This document shows, one piece after another, positions 26,879-34,726 of a DNA stretch of 64,000 nucleotides. This DNA is from Neisseria chenwenguii (GTDB lineage: Bacteria; Pseudomonadota; Gammaproteobacteria; Burkholderiales; Neisseriaceae): the NCBI RefSeq assembly GCF_002216145.1, contig NZ_CP022278.1, forward strand, positions 930,001 to 994,000, given 5' to 3'. The notes under the pieces were generated by a model, which saw only the letters and a program-made list of their open reading frames with translations, was not told the DNA's origin and searched no databases. A program made the translations under genes and the position numbers. Within the stretch, counting starts at the first letter, position 1, and each line of letters opens with the position of its first letter.

Positions 26879-27412
26879 TTAACGCACATCCACCCATTTA
26901 CCGCCATTTTTCTCTTCACCGACATAGCGGACGGCATCACCGGCCGTCGTCCAACCATGCTCAAAATAGGCTTTGCAATACGACGGCTTAGACGGACGGA
27001 TATAGGTTTTGCTGACAATCGGGCAACTGTCCCGGTCACGGGAATAGTGATAACGCGGACATTGCCGGACCTGTACCGTGTAACGCATGACGCGGTTTAG
27101 TTCCTTAGCATCACAACGGCCTGCACCATGAGCAATCGCATTAACCAACTGCGGCATGTTCTCTTCATTGCTGGCCGGACACAGCTTCAGGAAATTCAGA
27201 CGGCCTTTGATGGTGTCCGACAGCTTGCGGTGTTTGATGGAAAAATAACGCTTCAGCGAAGGCGCACACTCGCTGGGACGCTCCCCCGACGACAGGCACA
27301 AAGTCGCCTCGCAAGCCAAACGGACATCACCGGTCAGCAGATCGTCTGCCTGAGCCGGCAACACCGCCATGAGCGCGACGGCCACAGCCGCCGCAGGTAA
27401 ACACTTCTTCAT
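26879..27412 (-). CDS. trbM: TrbM-family conjugation protein
   Basis: A 177-residue exported protein starting at ATG 27412 (MKKCLPAAAVAVALMAVLPA, GGGGAG upstream); the signal peptide is cut after PAQA. The mature part begins with the TrbM core DDLLTGDVRLACEATLCLSS and SLKRYFSIKHRKLSDTIKGR. Several cysteines suggest disulfides. TrbM is a conserved accessory protein of IncP-type mating-pair genes; its function is unknown. This supports an IncP-like origin for the element. Confidence 0.8.
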   Translation of the reverse strand: MKKCLPAAAVAVALMAVLPAQADDLLTGDVRLACEATLCLSSGERPSECAPSLKRYFSIKHRKLSDTIKGRLNFLKLCPASNEENMPQLVNAIAHGAGRCDAKELNRVMRYTVQVRQCPRYHYSRDRDSCPIVSKTYIRPSKPSYCKAYFEHGWTTAGDAVRYVGEEKNGGKWVDVR

Positions 27413-27540
27413 ATTCACTCCCCATCTGCACAACGGCAGATATTGCATTGATAGACGAAAAAAAGGATAATCACCGTACCCCTACGAGAGATTATCCATT
27501 TCTCCCAAGAAAAAGCCGCTTTGGAAACAAAGCGGTTTTT

Positions 27541-27717
27541 TCATTGCCACGCGATTGCGCGGACTTCAAATTGACGGCCGACCTGCACGATGTTCACACA
27601 CAAATCCATATTGCCGCGCATCAGCAAATCCACCTGTTTGGCCGCATCCTTCATCGAACCGTAACGTCCGAGCAGACGTTCACGACATTTTTTCAGACGG
27701 CTTTTTTTCGCAAACAT
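27541..27717 (-). CDS. Small basic hypothetical protein (58 aa)
   Basis: Starts MFAKKSRLKKCRERLLGRYG at 27717 with a strong AAAGGAG site 6 bases upstream. Basic N-terminus, helical middle (SMKDAAKQVDLLMRG), then a hydrophobic strand (NIVQVGRQFEVRAIAW). No family recognised. It follows the 45-residue gene in the same direction. Confidence 0.55.
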   Translation of the reverse strand: MFAKKSRLKKCRERLLGRYGSMKDAAKQVDLLMRGNMDLCVNIVQVGRQFEVRAIAWQ

Positions 27718-27735
27718 TTCAATCTCCTTTCACAT

Positions 27736-27873
27736 TCAGGATTGGTTTTCCAACTTGTCGGCAATGGCATCCGCGTATCCGGCATTACCGTTCATTTCAC
27801 AAAAATCCACAAACATCTGCCAATGTTCACCGAGAAAATCGGCCAACAGGCGTTTTTCAAAGTTCTCCAGCAT
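27736..27873 (-). CDS. Small acidic hypothetical protein (45 aa)
   Basis: Starts MLENFEKRLLADFLGEHWQM at 27873 with GAAAGGAACC upstream, the best-supported start in this frame. Acidic, helical, no family recognised. Precedes the basic 58-residue gene by 18 bases; together they could be a pair. Confidence 0.5.
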   Translation of the reverse strand: MLENFEKRLLADFLGEHWQMFVDFCEMNGNAGYADAIADKLENQS

Positions 27874-27903
27874 AAAGGTTCCTTTCGGTTTTAAGAGTAA
27901 AGA

Positions 27904-27938
27904 AAAAGCCGTCTGAAACACATATTCAGACGGCTTTT
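27904..27938. terminator. DUS-pair hairpin after the HEPN-like gene
   Basis: AAAAGCCGTCTGAA / TTCAGACGGCTTTT inverted pair 19 bases beyond the minus-strand stop. Confidence 0.75.
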
Positions 27939-27956
27939 GCAAGCACATTAAAAATT

Positions 27957-28331
27957 CTAGAGATGCTTTTGTATCTGTTCGATTTGAGAAATAGTTTGCA
28001 ATGCCAGTCTTACATCAAGTTTGGCATCCTCAGGCGAAACATAGCTGTCAAGCGCATAATCCGCTTCATTTCTAGCATTTCTGAGCTTTTCCATCTGACG
28101 GCCTATAACCTTCAAATCTTTCCGATCTTGGCATTTGAAAAAATCAATAAGCTGCTTATGGAGAGACATACCCGTTTTATATGCAAAGCCCAAATCATTA
28201 AAAGCAAACTTCAATCCCGTGTGATAAACACTGTAATATATACAGCTGACCGCATTACGGTTACATACTTCGCTTTCACCAAGCATGGCTTGCGCACTGT
28301 CTGCAAAATCTTGGGGATGAATCATAATCAT
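27957..28331 (-). CDS. HEPN-like domain protein
   Basis: A 124-residue helical protein. Residues 8-60 (ADSAQAMLGESEVCNRNAVS and CIYYSVYHTGLKFAFNDLGF) and the late motif LRNARNEADYALDS have the shape of HEPN proteins of the type annotated near SAV-like and MNT antitoxin partners; the RxxxxH RNase motif is not evident (RNEADY instead). It overlaps the 259-residue gene by one base (TGATG), so the two are translationally coupled. A role in a toxin or defence pair is possible but not shown. Confidence 0.6.
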   Translation of the reverse strand: MIMIHPQDFADSAQAMLGESEVCNRNAVSCIYYSVYHTGLKFAFNDLGFAYKTGMSLHKQLIDFFKCQDRKDLKVIGRQMEKLRNARNEADYALDSYVSPEDAKLDVRLALQTISQIEQIQKHL

Positions 28332-29110
28332 CAGCTCCCTATTCCATAACCGGGATTGTAAGGACGGCAAGAAATACTGAAATTAATCAGATTTTCATCA
28401 ACAGATTCCTCCATATCGACCAACATACGGGACAGGGATTCATCTGCTTCGGCAAGCCGTTCCGTATTATTTTCAAAACAAACCATTTTCAACTCAATAA
28501 AAATATCGTGCTCGACCGAATAACCGAAAGAATAGGTAGGAATCTGCAAACCTTCTCCTGCAAGCAGTTTTTTGGCGGCCAAAACCGTATCGGCCATGAC
28601 GGCCTGAGAAACCCCGGTTTGTTTCAACAGCAGATAAATTCTTTCCAATTCGTCTTGCTGGTCAGGCTCCAGCAACTCCATTCGTTTCAGGCGACCGATA
28701 ATCAAGCCGGCATCATCAACAAATCCGTACAGCATTCCCATGTGTGCCAAAGGTTTGAGGTAAGCAGGATTGTCCGTACTTTGCACAGAATTCAACATCT
28801 GCCTGAGATATTCCGTAGCTTCATTGAAAAAACCCATTCGATTCAATCCGTTCAACCGGAAAAAATTTTCCATTACCGGTCTTCCCGCTACAGAAATCAA
28901 ATCAAAATGTTCATCAAATTCCGTTTTCCGGTTACTGATGGCATCAAGCATACCTAAAATCATGTAACCTACACTACCGTGCGGCGTTGCCAATAAAGAC
29001 TTGGCATCACGTTCCAAACCCGAAACCAATAAATAAGAGGGTTCCGGCTTTTCCAATGCGCGGTAAAGCCGTTGGAGAGCACTTGGTGCGAGAGTAGCTG
29101 CAACAGCCAT
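28331..29110 (-). CDS. Hypothetical protein coupled to the HEPN-like gene (259 aa)
   Basis: A mostly helical soluble protein, possibly with TPR-like hairpins (ENFFRLNGLNRMGFFNEATE, LKPLAHMGMLYGFVDDAGLI). No known domain recognised. The stop overlaps the start of the HEPN-like gene. Base composition is lower in GC than the conjugation genes, suggesting a cargo pair. Confidence 0.6.
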   Translation of the reverse strand: MAVAATLAPSALQRLYRALEKPEPSYLLVSGLERDAKSLLATPHGSVGYMILGMLDAISNRKTEFDEHFDLISVAGRPVMENFFRLNGLNRMGFFNEATEYLRQMLNSVQSTDNPAYLKPLAHMGMLYGFVDDAGLIIGRLKRMELLEPDQQDELERIYLLLKQTGVSQAVMADTVLAAKKLLAGEGLQIPTYSFGYSVEHDIFIELKMVCFENNTERLAEADESLSRMLVDMEESVDENLINFSISCRPYNPGYGIGS

Positions 29111-29502
29111 TTTAAACCTTTCTTAAATTTCCGGTAATTGTATAAGATTTTCTGCGGACAAACAAAATTCCACATAGCCGATGATATAGAATTTTTCCAT
29201 TTGTTGGACAGTGCCCGTTACAGTTGAAATGTAAAACCGAGTAAGTCGGTTTAAAAAAGCAGGGCTTGCACCTGCTCCCCGACCTGTCGCCGGTAGCCAG
29301 CGTTATCAGCGCACACGGATATAACAGCAACGGGCTGATAAGACCCGAAACCGCGATTGTTCAAAGGCTGCCGCTGCTGATAATTGGTTCACGGCCAAAG
29401 TGCTTGTACAGGACATCACACACGCTACGGTATCGTAACCGCTCAGTCTTTTGTTACCCGGCCGCTGGGTTGCCGGCCGTCTTAAACGACGGTAGGAACA
29501 AA
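29111..29502. other. Leader-like region without a supported gene
   Basis: About 390 bases where both strands show open frames with cysteine/arginine-rich, low-plausibility translations. The style is like the regions at 26560-26840, 30960-31540 and 35340-35730: phage-derived leader DNA rather than protein-coding genes. Nothing more specific is seen. Confidence 0.35.
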
Positions 29503-29535
29503 AGGCCGTCTGAAACACACACTTTCAGACGGCCT
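29503..29535. terminator. DUS-pair hairpin upstream of the fertility-inhibition gene
   Basis: AGGCCGTCTGAAA / TTTCAGACGGCCT with a 7-base loop. Confidence 0.7.
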
Positions 29536-29613
29536 TCGCATAGGCGGGTATTCCGCTGCCCGTGTTAAGATTGGATTACCACATCTTCTCTTTTCACGAA
29601 ACAGGAAATGCCC

Positions 29614-30183
29614 ATGGAACTTAAACCATTAAAACTTGATTGGGATATTAAATACGAATTTACACTCAATAACAGTTCTCCAGTCGAACCCATTTTGATT
29701 TTTGAAATCCCGGTTAAAAGCAGAACAGTATATATGTTCCTGCCATTTCATGATTACCCTTACCACAACGGATATATCCTGCTGCTTGACACCACATTAT
29801 TCCTCAATGTGTGGCGTATGTCGAAAAATGATGAGGACTACCCAAACTATCATTTAGGAAATGAAATATTGTGGCGTAAAGACAGAAAATTTCAAAATAC
29901 GGAATTTCTGTTCAATCAAGGCAGAAAATCTCCCGTTCCAGTCATCAGTGAGTTAACTTTTGATAAAGATAAAGGCATTGTTTTCTCCGATAGCCTGACA
30001 AGAACCGTTTGGCTACTTGCCAACGGAGCGGAATATTTACCGGTGTTCAGTAAAACCCGTCAGAATGCCATGCTCTTACAGCAAGCTGCAGGCAAAACCG
30101 GATGCAGTATTTATGCCTGCCATGACTTTCTCACTCATCATTTCCAAACACTAAATCATCAATATCGGGAACTAATGCCCTGA
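29614..30183 (+). CDS. Plasmid fertility-inhibition factor (FiwA-like)
   Basis: A 189-residue soluble protein. The motif VFSDSLTRTVWLLANGAEYL near the C-terminal third resembles the conserved DGxHRTxWLxxxGxxxxPV region of the plasmid fertility-inhibition family, whose members (such as FiwA of IncP plasmids) block transfer of co-resident plasmids. The start at 29614 has AGGAA at good spacing; an ATG two codons upstream is too close to it. Ends convergently, overlapping the next minus-strand gene by 53 bases. Confidence 0.5.
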   Translation: MELKPLKLDWDIKYEFTLNNSSPVEPILIFEIPVKSRTVYMFLPFHDYPYHNGYILLLDTTLFLNVWRMSKNDEDYPNYHLGNEILWRKDRKFQNTEFLFNQGRKSPVPVISELTFDKDKGIVFSDSLTRTVWLLANGAEYLPVFSKTRQNAMLLQQAAGKTGCSIYACHDFLTHHFQTLNHQYRELMP

Positions 30184-30502
30184 TTTCGTCCAAATACGCC
30201 CTGAAATAGTAACGCCCATCCGCATATTGCGGATTCAGCAGCAAGAAACGCTCCATACACCGTACCGTAAAGGCAACATCGTCCATACTTCGGCCCGTAG
30301 GCAGGTTGTGCAATGCTTCGGCCAATTGCCCTGCCGGATTCAGCCGTTGCCGCAAATCGCAAATATCCAAATTCTTGAAAGAGCGGTTTTCCGAATCGTA
30401 CAAACCGCCACGCCCGACGCCGAGATTTCTGATAACGGTAAATGCTTCCCGGGCAAGTAATACGGACAGAACCAGTATCTTTTGCTCACGGTTATTTTCC
30501 AT
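30131..30502 (-). CDS. Hypothetical protein, coupled to the 117-aa gene
   Basis: A 123-residue helical protein starting MENNREQKILVLSVLLAREA at 30502, one base after the stop of the upstream gene. Contains NLPTGRSMDDVAFTVRCMER. No family recognised. The convergent overlap with the fertility-inhibition gene suggests compaction of cargo genes. Confidence 0.6.
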   Translation of the reverse strand: MENNREQKILVLSVLLAREAFTVIRNLGVGRGGLYDSENRSFKNLDICDLRQRLNPAGQLAEALHNLPTGRSMDDVAFTVRCMERFLLLNPQYADGRYYFRAYLDEIRALVPDIDDLVFGNDE

Positions 30503-30503
30503 C

Positions 30504-30857
30504 TCACCATCCCAAATAATACCCAACCAGCCGCCGTTTCGTTTCCGCAAACTCTTCCGTCCCGCGCTCGGCACTAATACTTTCGACATAATCGTCAAAC
30601 AACTGCCCATCTACTTCCATAATTACGCCGTCTGAAAGTTTCAATTCGGTAATGAACCACAACGAATGACGGCCATTAGAAGAAAACGGGTCTCCACCGT
30701 ATTTTCGGGCTTCTTTTTTAACAAAAGCCCATTTTTCGGCAATCTCGCCGTCCGTCCAGCCGTTCTTCTTCAAGATATAGTGTTCGGCCTGTTCGAGCGT
30801 GTCGAACAGGTCATGGCGGTTTCCATCGTGGGAAACAAAATATTGGGTTTCACTCAT
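30504..30857 (-). CDS. Hypothetical protein (117 aa)
   Basis: Starts MSETQYFVSHDGNRHDLFDT at 30857 with GGAGGATGG upstream. Small acidic protein with LEQAEHYILKKNGWTDGEIA and DGVIMEVDGQLFDDYVESI. No family recognised. It is the first full gene downstream of the repressor-controlled leftward promoter at 31548-31576, so it may be under phage-type control. Confidence 0.6.
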   Translation of the reverse strand: MSETQYFVSHDGNRHDLFDTLEQAEHYILKKNGWTDGEIAEKWAFVKKEARKYGGDPFSSNGRHSLWFITELKLSDGVIMEVDGQLFDDYVESISAERGTEEFAETKRRLVGYYLGW

Positions 30858-30959
30858 TCCATCCTCCTTTATCGTCAATAAAGCCGACTGCGTAACGTTT
30901 TTCAGACGGCCGCATACTCGGAATTGCCACACCCGACCCGGCAAAGCCTCCTCAAAATA

Positions 30960-31540
30960 TAACGAAAGTTATTTTTTCATAAGAATCGGTGTACAATAAC
31001 GGCATCCAAACTGAAACCCGCTTGAAAAACGGGCTTGGATTTGGATACAGTTAAGACGGCGTGCGAGGCCGTCTTATATAATAAGGTGTGCGTAACCGGC
31101 ACACCCAAGGGCGCAAAGCCCTACATCTGCCCGCAAGGGGCAGTCTCAAAAAGTCAAAATGTCGTTTGGAGCTTGTCCGTAGATACCGCTCCGCATCGGG
31201 ATTACGTCCCGATTATTTCCGTTCAACCGGCCGCTTGACCCGGACGCACACGCGCTACCCGGTTAGTCGGCCTTTTTTCTTTCAGGCATGTTGACGATGC
31301 CCCGTACCGTTTGTCCGATTTACCCAAAGGCTCCCACGCCTTTTCTACGCCTGCCGCCGTCTGTCTGCATCTAGAGGCTCCGAAGGCCGGTACTACGTTA
31401 AATTCAGCCCCAAACGGCCGCGCCATACCCTTTGCACACAGACTGCGTCAGGGAATGGGGGTAAACGGCACCCTGAACGACTGCGGCACCGACGGCGCAG
31501 CGGCACGGGCGATTGGAGGCTGGTTGTTAAAGATCTTTGT
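30960..31540. other. Long structured leader of the repressor-controlled leftward transcript
   Basis: About 580 bases with no convincing protein gene. It contains a perfect hairpin AAGACGGC / GCCGTCTT (31053-31075), a CCCG/CGGG stem near 31016-31032, and phage-leader-type frames on both strands (for instance CLKEKRPTNRVARVRPGQAA on the minus strand). A P4/c4-like regulatory leader is a reasonable guess. Confidence 0.35.
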
Positions 31541-31547
31541 TGCTGAT

Positions 31548-31602
31548 ATATTAGCCATAGGTAACAAATTTTGCAAGAAAAATATTAGCCTAGGCTAATA
31601 TT
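31548..31602 (-). promoter_or_regulatory. Leftward promoter with two repressor operators
   Basis: Minus-strand promoter TTGCAA (31571-31576), 17-base spacer, TAATAT (31548-31553). A perfect 22-bp palindrome with core ATTAGCCTAGGCTAAT (31581-31602) lies just upstream of the -35, and TATTAGCCATAGGTAACA (31549-31566) covers the -10 and spacer. The latter 18-mer is exactly repeated at 32592-32609 between the CI-like and Cro-like genes. Confidence 0.65.
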
Positions 31603-31660
31603 TTACATTTCAATTAGCTTATCTGTTTGAATTTTATCAAAATTTTTTTTATCCAAAAAA

Positions 31661-31690
31661 TAAAAGCCCCGAAACATCGGGGCTTTTATC
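31661..31690. terminator. Bidirectional intrinsic terminator
   Basis: ATAAAAGCCCC / GGGGCTTTTAT, an 11-bp perfect stem with an 8-base loop; T-rich on both sides. It separates the repressor gene from the leftward promoter. Confidence 0.85.
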
Positions 31691-31842
31691 CAAAAAAATT
31701 CATCACTTTCTTACAACTTCAGCTAATAAGGCTTTCTTAATGGAAGAGAAAGTCGAATGTTACAGTACCTGAGTAACAGAGAAGCTCGAAAAATCTATCT
31801 TCAAAAACAGTTTCTGATTTCATAATAATGTGTTTCAAATTA

Positions 31843-32526
31843 TTAAAATCTCTGAAATATCTGAGACTGCCCAAGAAGAACCTTTCCAACTACTACCATA
31901 TTGGACTTATCTTTCGGGGCAATTTCCCAGCTCCGATACTGACGATTATCAGAAATAACCAGTAAATTACTACCGGCCATTTGCAATCTTTTTAAATGCA
32001 GATGGTTTTTTACCATAAAAAGATAAATGCCATCACCATCATAACGATTGATTGAAATATCCACAAATACCAAGTCGCCCGGTTCTAAAGTACCAGACAT
32101 GTTATCTACTTTAATATTAGTCAATCTCAGGCTGCTTGGGTTTCTTGCTGCAAATATTCTTCTATATTGATCTTCAGTGTATTCAATATACGAAATATTG
32201 GCCGCAATATCTGAGGTATTAATCAGATATTGCCCAAGAATATCATCAGCCAACATTTTAACTGTATATGGTGAAGTAGCTACTTCATGAGGCTTCATAT
32301 CTCCGTTTGTATCTGCCCAAAATCCTTTACCGCTGGCCAACCAGTCGGGATCGCATTCCAAAAATTCAGATGCACGAAGCAAATTCTGCCCTTGAAGTGT
32401 CTTAGTGCCTCCATTCAACCATTTAGACACTGATGGCGGCTTGATTTTGCAATACTTGGCTAAATCAGCTTGGGTTTTTCCCAAATCAGCCAAACGATTT
32501 TTGATTCTATCAGCAAGTGTATTCAT
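31843..32526 (-). CDS. CI/LexA-like phage-type repressor (XRE HTH + S24 peptidase)
   Basis: About 227 residues. N-terminal HTH (GKTQADLAKYCKIKPPSVSK) and C-terminal S24 self-cleavage domain with Ser in DNMSGTLEPGDLVFVD and Lys in MVKNHLHLKRLQ. The start is taken at MNTLADRIKNRL (32526); the frame is open to 32574 with two earlier ATGs and no clear ribosome site, so the start is uncertain. Probably the master repressor of the element, cleaved on DNA damage, and the likely owner of the TTAGCC..GG(C/T)TAA operators. Confidence 0.88.
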   Translation of the reverse strand: MNTLADRIKNRLADLGKTQADLAKYCKIKPPSVSKWLNGGTKTLQGQNLLRASEFLECDPDWLASGKGFWADTNGDMKPHEVATSPYTVKMLADDILGQYLINTSDIAANISYIEYTEDQYRRIFAARNPSSLRLTNIKVDNMSGTLEPGDLVFVDISINRYDGDGIYLFMVKNHLHLKRLQMAGSNLLVISDNRQYRSWEIAPKDKSNMVVVGKVLLGQSQIFQRF

Positions 32527-32591
32527 TTTTTGATTATCGCCGTCTGGAGTTTTCCTTTGGGAAACCATCATCACTCAATTATTGATTTATT

Positions 32592-32609
32592 TATTAGCCA
32601 TAGGTAACA
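32592..32609. promoter_or_regulatory. Repressor operator between the CI-like and Cro-like genes
   Basis: TATTAGCCATAGGTAACA, identical over 18 bases to 31549-31566. Located in the 119-base divergent interval between the two regulators. Confidence 0.65.
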
Positions 32610-32645
32610 TACAGTTAAAATTTCCAAATTTCGGGAGTTTCCTCA

Positions 32646-32858
32646 ATGAGCAAATACACATTACAAGAATGGCTGAAGCAACGCCGTGGTCGAGTTACCG
32701 AAATGGCTAAGGATCTGAACATTAATTACACATGGATTTCTCAAATTGCTAGTGGGCGGAAAAAAGCCCCTCTTGAGACCGCAATCAAAATTTCTGCATA
32801 CACACAAAATGAGGTAACTGTAGAAGCGATAGCCGCCGCCTATAAGCCTAAAAAGTAG
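32646..32858 (+). CDS. Cro/YdaS-like antirepressor-type HTH protein
   Basis: A 70-residue single-domain DNA-binding protein: YTLQEWLKQRRGRVTEMAKD, then the recognition helix NYTWISQIASGRKKAP. Divergent from the CI-like repressor and sharing its operator region, so a Cro role in the switch is likely. It is followed after 9 bases by the replication-like gene, with which it forms an operon. Confidence 0.85.
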   Translation: MSKYTLQEWLKQRRGRVTEMAKDLNINYTWISQIASGRKKAPLETAIKISAYTQNEVTVEAIAAAYKPKK

Positions 32859-32867
32859 GAGAAATTA

Positions 32868-33653
32868 ATGCTCATCGCCGACCTGCGCCCCTACCTCGAA
32901 AACAAATTCATCCAAGTCTTCAATGAATTTATGCCCCTGTGCGCGCACGATTTTCAGACGGCCTCGTTCCTCTCAAACCTGTTTTGGTGGAGCGATGTAG
33001 CCGACAAAGAACCGCACCGGCAGGGCTGGCTTTATAAGACCGCATCAGACCTGAAAGCAGAGCTGGGCATGACCCGCCGCGCCTACGAAAAGGCGCGCCG
33101 CATCCTGCTGGAATCGGGTTTGGTGCAGTACCGGCGCGGCGGCATACACGGCAAGATGCACTGGCAGCTCAACCGCGAGGTGCTGCTAGCCAAAATCTGC
33201 GAACTGCGCGGCGTTCCAGTGCCGGAAGTGGCGGGCAAGCACCACTTCGACCGAGACAATTTCCGTCTGCCGAAATTCATCCCGCTCAAACTGTGGCACG
33301 ACTGGCTGGACATGGTGGCGGAAAAAGGCAAGAAGACCGGCAACAGTATGAAAAAAACCGCCGTCAAACAATTGGCGGCACTGCACCATAAAAAGCTGGA
33401 TCTGAAGCCGGTGATGGAAAAATCGATCTTGAAAGGCTGGGAAGGTTTCTTCTCCAACGACGGCCAAACTTCCGGGCCGTCTGAAAAATCCGCACGGGAA
33501 CAGGCTGCACAGGTGGAGCGTGAACTGGCCGAACAGGCTGCCGCCCGAAAACCGCCGACACCGCCGCCGGATAAGTCTGCCGTGGAACATAACGCCGGCT
33601 ATCGGGGCATACAGAAATTTCTTAAAAAGAAAGGTTTGAAATCAGCGCAATAA
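32868..33653 (+). CDS. Replication-initiation-like protein (winged helix)
   Basis: A 261-residue protein whose first 110 residues contain a winged-helix region (TASDLKAELGMTRRAYEKAR, ILLESGLVQYRRGGIHGKMH) as in phage and plasmid replisome organisers. The C-terminal part is charged with a proline/alanine-rich linker and a basic tail (YRGIQKFLKKKGLKS). A candidate origin with a DnaA box lies downstream. Function is inferred from fold and position next to the CI/Cro switch. Confidence 0.6.
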   Translation: MLIADLRPYLENKFIQVFNEFMPLCAHDFQTASFLSNLFWWSDVADKEPHRQGWLYKTASDLKAELGMTRRAYEKARRILLESGLVQYRRGGIHGKMHWQLNREVLLAKICELRGVPVPEVAGKHHFDRDNFRLPKFIPLKLWHDWLDMVAEKGKKTGNSMKKTAVKQLAALHHKKLDLKPVMEKSILKGWEGFFSNDGQTSGPSEKSAREQAAQVERELAEQAAARKPPTPPPDKSAVEHNAGYRGIQKFLKKKGLKSAQ

Positions 33654-33673
33654 GGTCTGAAGCCTTATTGCGC
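33645..33673 (+). terminator. Intrinsic terminator of the rep-like gene
   Basis: Perfect 11-bp stem GCGCAATAAGG / CCTTATTGCGC; the rep stop codon lies in the stem. Confidence 0.7.
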
Positions 33674-33889
33674 TTTGGTGCCGGCCAAGCCCGCTCAAAA
33701 TCCGTCTTCACCCTGCTTTCGGGCTTACCTCGGGCAGTTTTTTACGGCTGATGCGCTGCATCGGCCGTTTTTTTATGCTGTTTCGATGATTTTAAGACTT
33801 CAAGCCGTCTGAAAAGCCTTTTTAGCTTTCTGGAAACCTGTTTTCGGGCATTCCGACCGCCGTTTTGATAACCTTGAAAAGTATTTTAA

Positions 33890-34110
33890 AATCATGTCTT
33901 TGTACATTTTGAGCAAAGTACTTCGTACAAATGGGGCAAAGGTCTTTGTACGCAGGGGGCAATCCCTATACAGAAAACACGTTCAGAGACCACCTTCAGA
34001 TAGATAAAGGCCATGCGGCCTGATGATTTTTTAATCGGTTTGTTTTTTATTGTGGAGATAGCCGTTTAGGGGCTTTTGAGGGGGAGATATACACGGGTTT
34101 TGTGGATAAG
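33890..34110. other. Candidate replication origin of the element
   Basis: Non-coding region after the rep-like gene. It holds two copies of GTCTTTGTAC (33896-33905 and 33942-33951), related CAAAGTAC and TTCGTACAAA words between them, and a perfect DnaA box TGTGGATAA (34101-34109). This matches an iteron-plus-DnaA-box origin, though the repeats are few. Confidence 0.4.
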
Positions 34111-34119
34111 TCGGTTTGC

Positions 34120-34148
34120 TTGGTATGTGTACATAAAACCTGTACAAT
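34120..34148 (+). promoter_or_regulatory. Promoter of the yefM-yoeB operon
   Basis: TTGGTA (34120-34125), 17-base spacer, TACAAT (34143-34148), with TGTACA words that could be antitoxin operators as in YefM-YoeB autoregulation. Confidence 0.65.
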
Positions 34149-34176
34149 TAAATCTTAATTAAATTGGAGACGAAAA

Positions 34177-34425
34177 ATGGATACCGTAGTCAGCTACACC
34201 GCCGCCCGCGAAGACTTGGCCAATATCATGACCAGAGTTTGCGAAGACCATGTGGTAACCCACATTACCCGCAGAAACGGCGGCAACTGCATTTTGATGT
34301 CGGAAGAAGAATACAACTCGATTATGGAGACGCTTTATCTGTTTGGAAATCCGGTCAATGCGGCCCGTTTGGAACAATCCATCGGCGAAGCCGAACAAGG
34401 TCAATTTGCAGAGGTAGAGCTGTGA
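34177..34425 (+). CDS. yefM: YefM-family antitoxin
   Basis: An 82-residue Phd/YefM antitoxin beginning MDTVVSYTAAREDLANIMTR with the family block THITRRNGGNCILMSEEEYN. It neutralises the YoeB toxin and represses the shared promoter. A GGAGAC site precedes it. The stop overlaps the toxin GTG start (GTGA). Confidence 0.92.
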   Translation: MDTVVSYTAAREDLANIMTRVCEDHVVTHITRRNGGNCILMSEEEYNSIMETLYLFGNPVNAARLEQSIGEAEQGQFAEVEL

Positions 34426-34685
34426 AGGCACACCGTTTCACACAAAGTGCGGCAGAAGACTTGGCGTATTGGAAAAAACACGATTTGAAGAAAGTCGGTC
34501 GCATCAAAGCCCTGCTGGACGATATTAAGGCCAACCACCCGAGGGGAATCGGCAAACCGGAACCGCTGCGCCATCAAAAATCGGGCTTATGGTCGCGACG
34601 GATAGACCGTGAACACAGGTTGGTTTATTCCGTTGAAGAAGACACTGTTACCGTTTATGCCTGCCGTTATCATTATGAACGTTGA
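34422..34685 (+). CDS. yoeB: YoeB-family mRNA interferase toxin
   Basis: An 87-residue RelE-superfamily ribosome-dependent RNase. It starts at GTG 34422 overlapping the antitoxin stop. Family motifs are present: RFTQSAAEDLAYWKKHD, GIGKPEPLRHQKSGLWSRRI, DREHRLVYSV and the catalytic C-terminal ACRYHYE. Likely stabilises the element. Confidence 0.93.
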   Translation: MKAHRFTQSAAEDLAYWKKHDLKKVGRIKALLDDIKANHPRGIGKPEPLRHQKSGLWSRRIDREHRLVYSVEEDTVTVYACRYHYER

Positions 34686-34726
34686 AGCGTTTTAAAGCCG
34701 TCTGGAGTTTCAGCCGGCTTTTTTAT

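Noticed and set aside
31311..31598. 95-codon plus-strand frame and the 67-codon frame at 31035-31238
   Set aside because: No ribosome sites, composition and hairpins fit a structured phage-type leader transcribed from the other strand, and the frame runs into the operator region.
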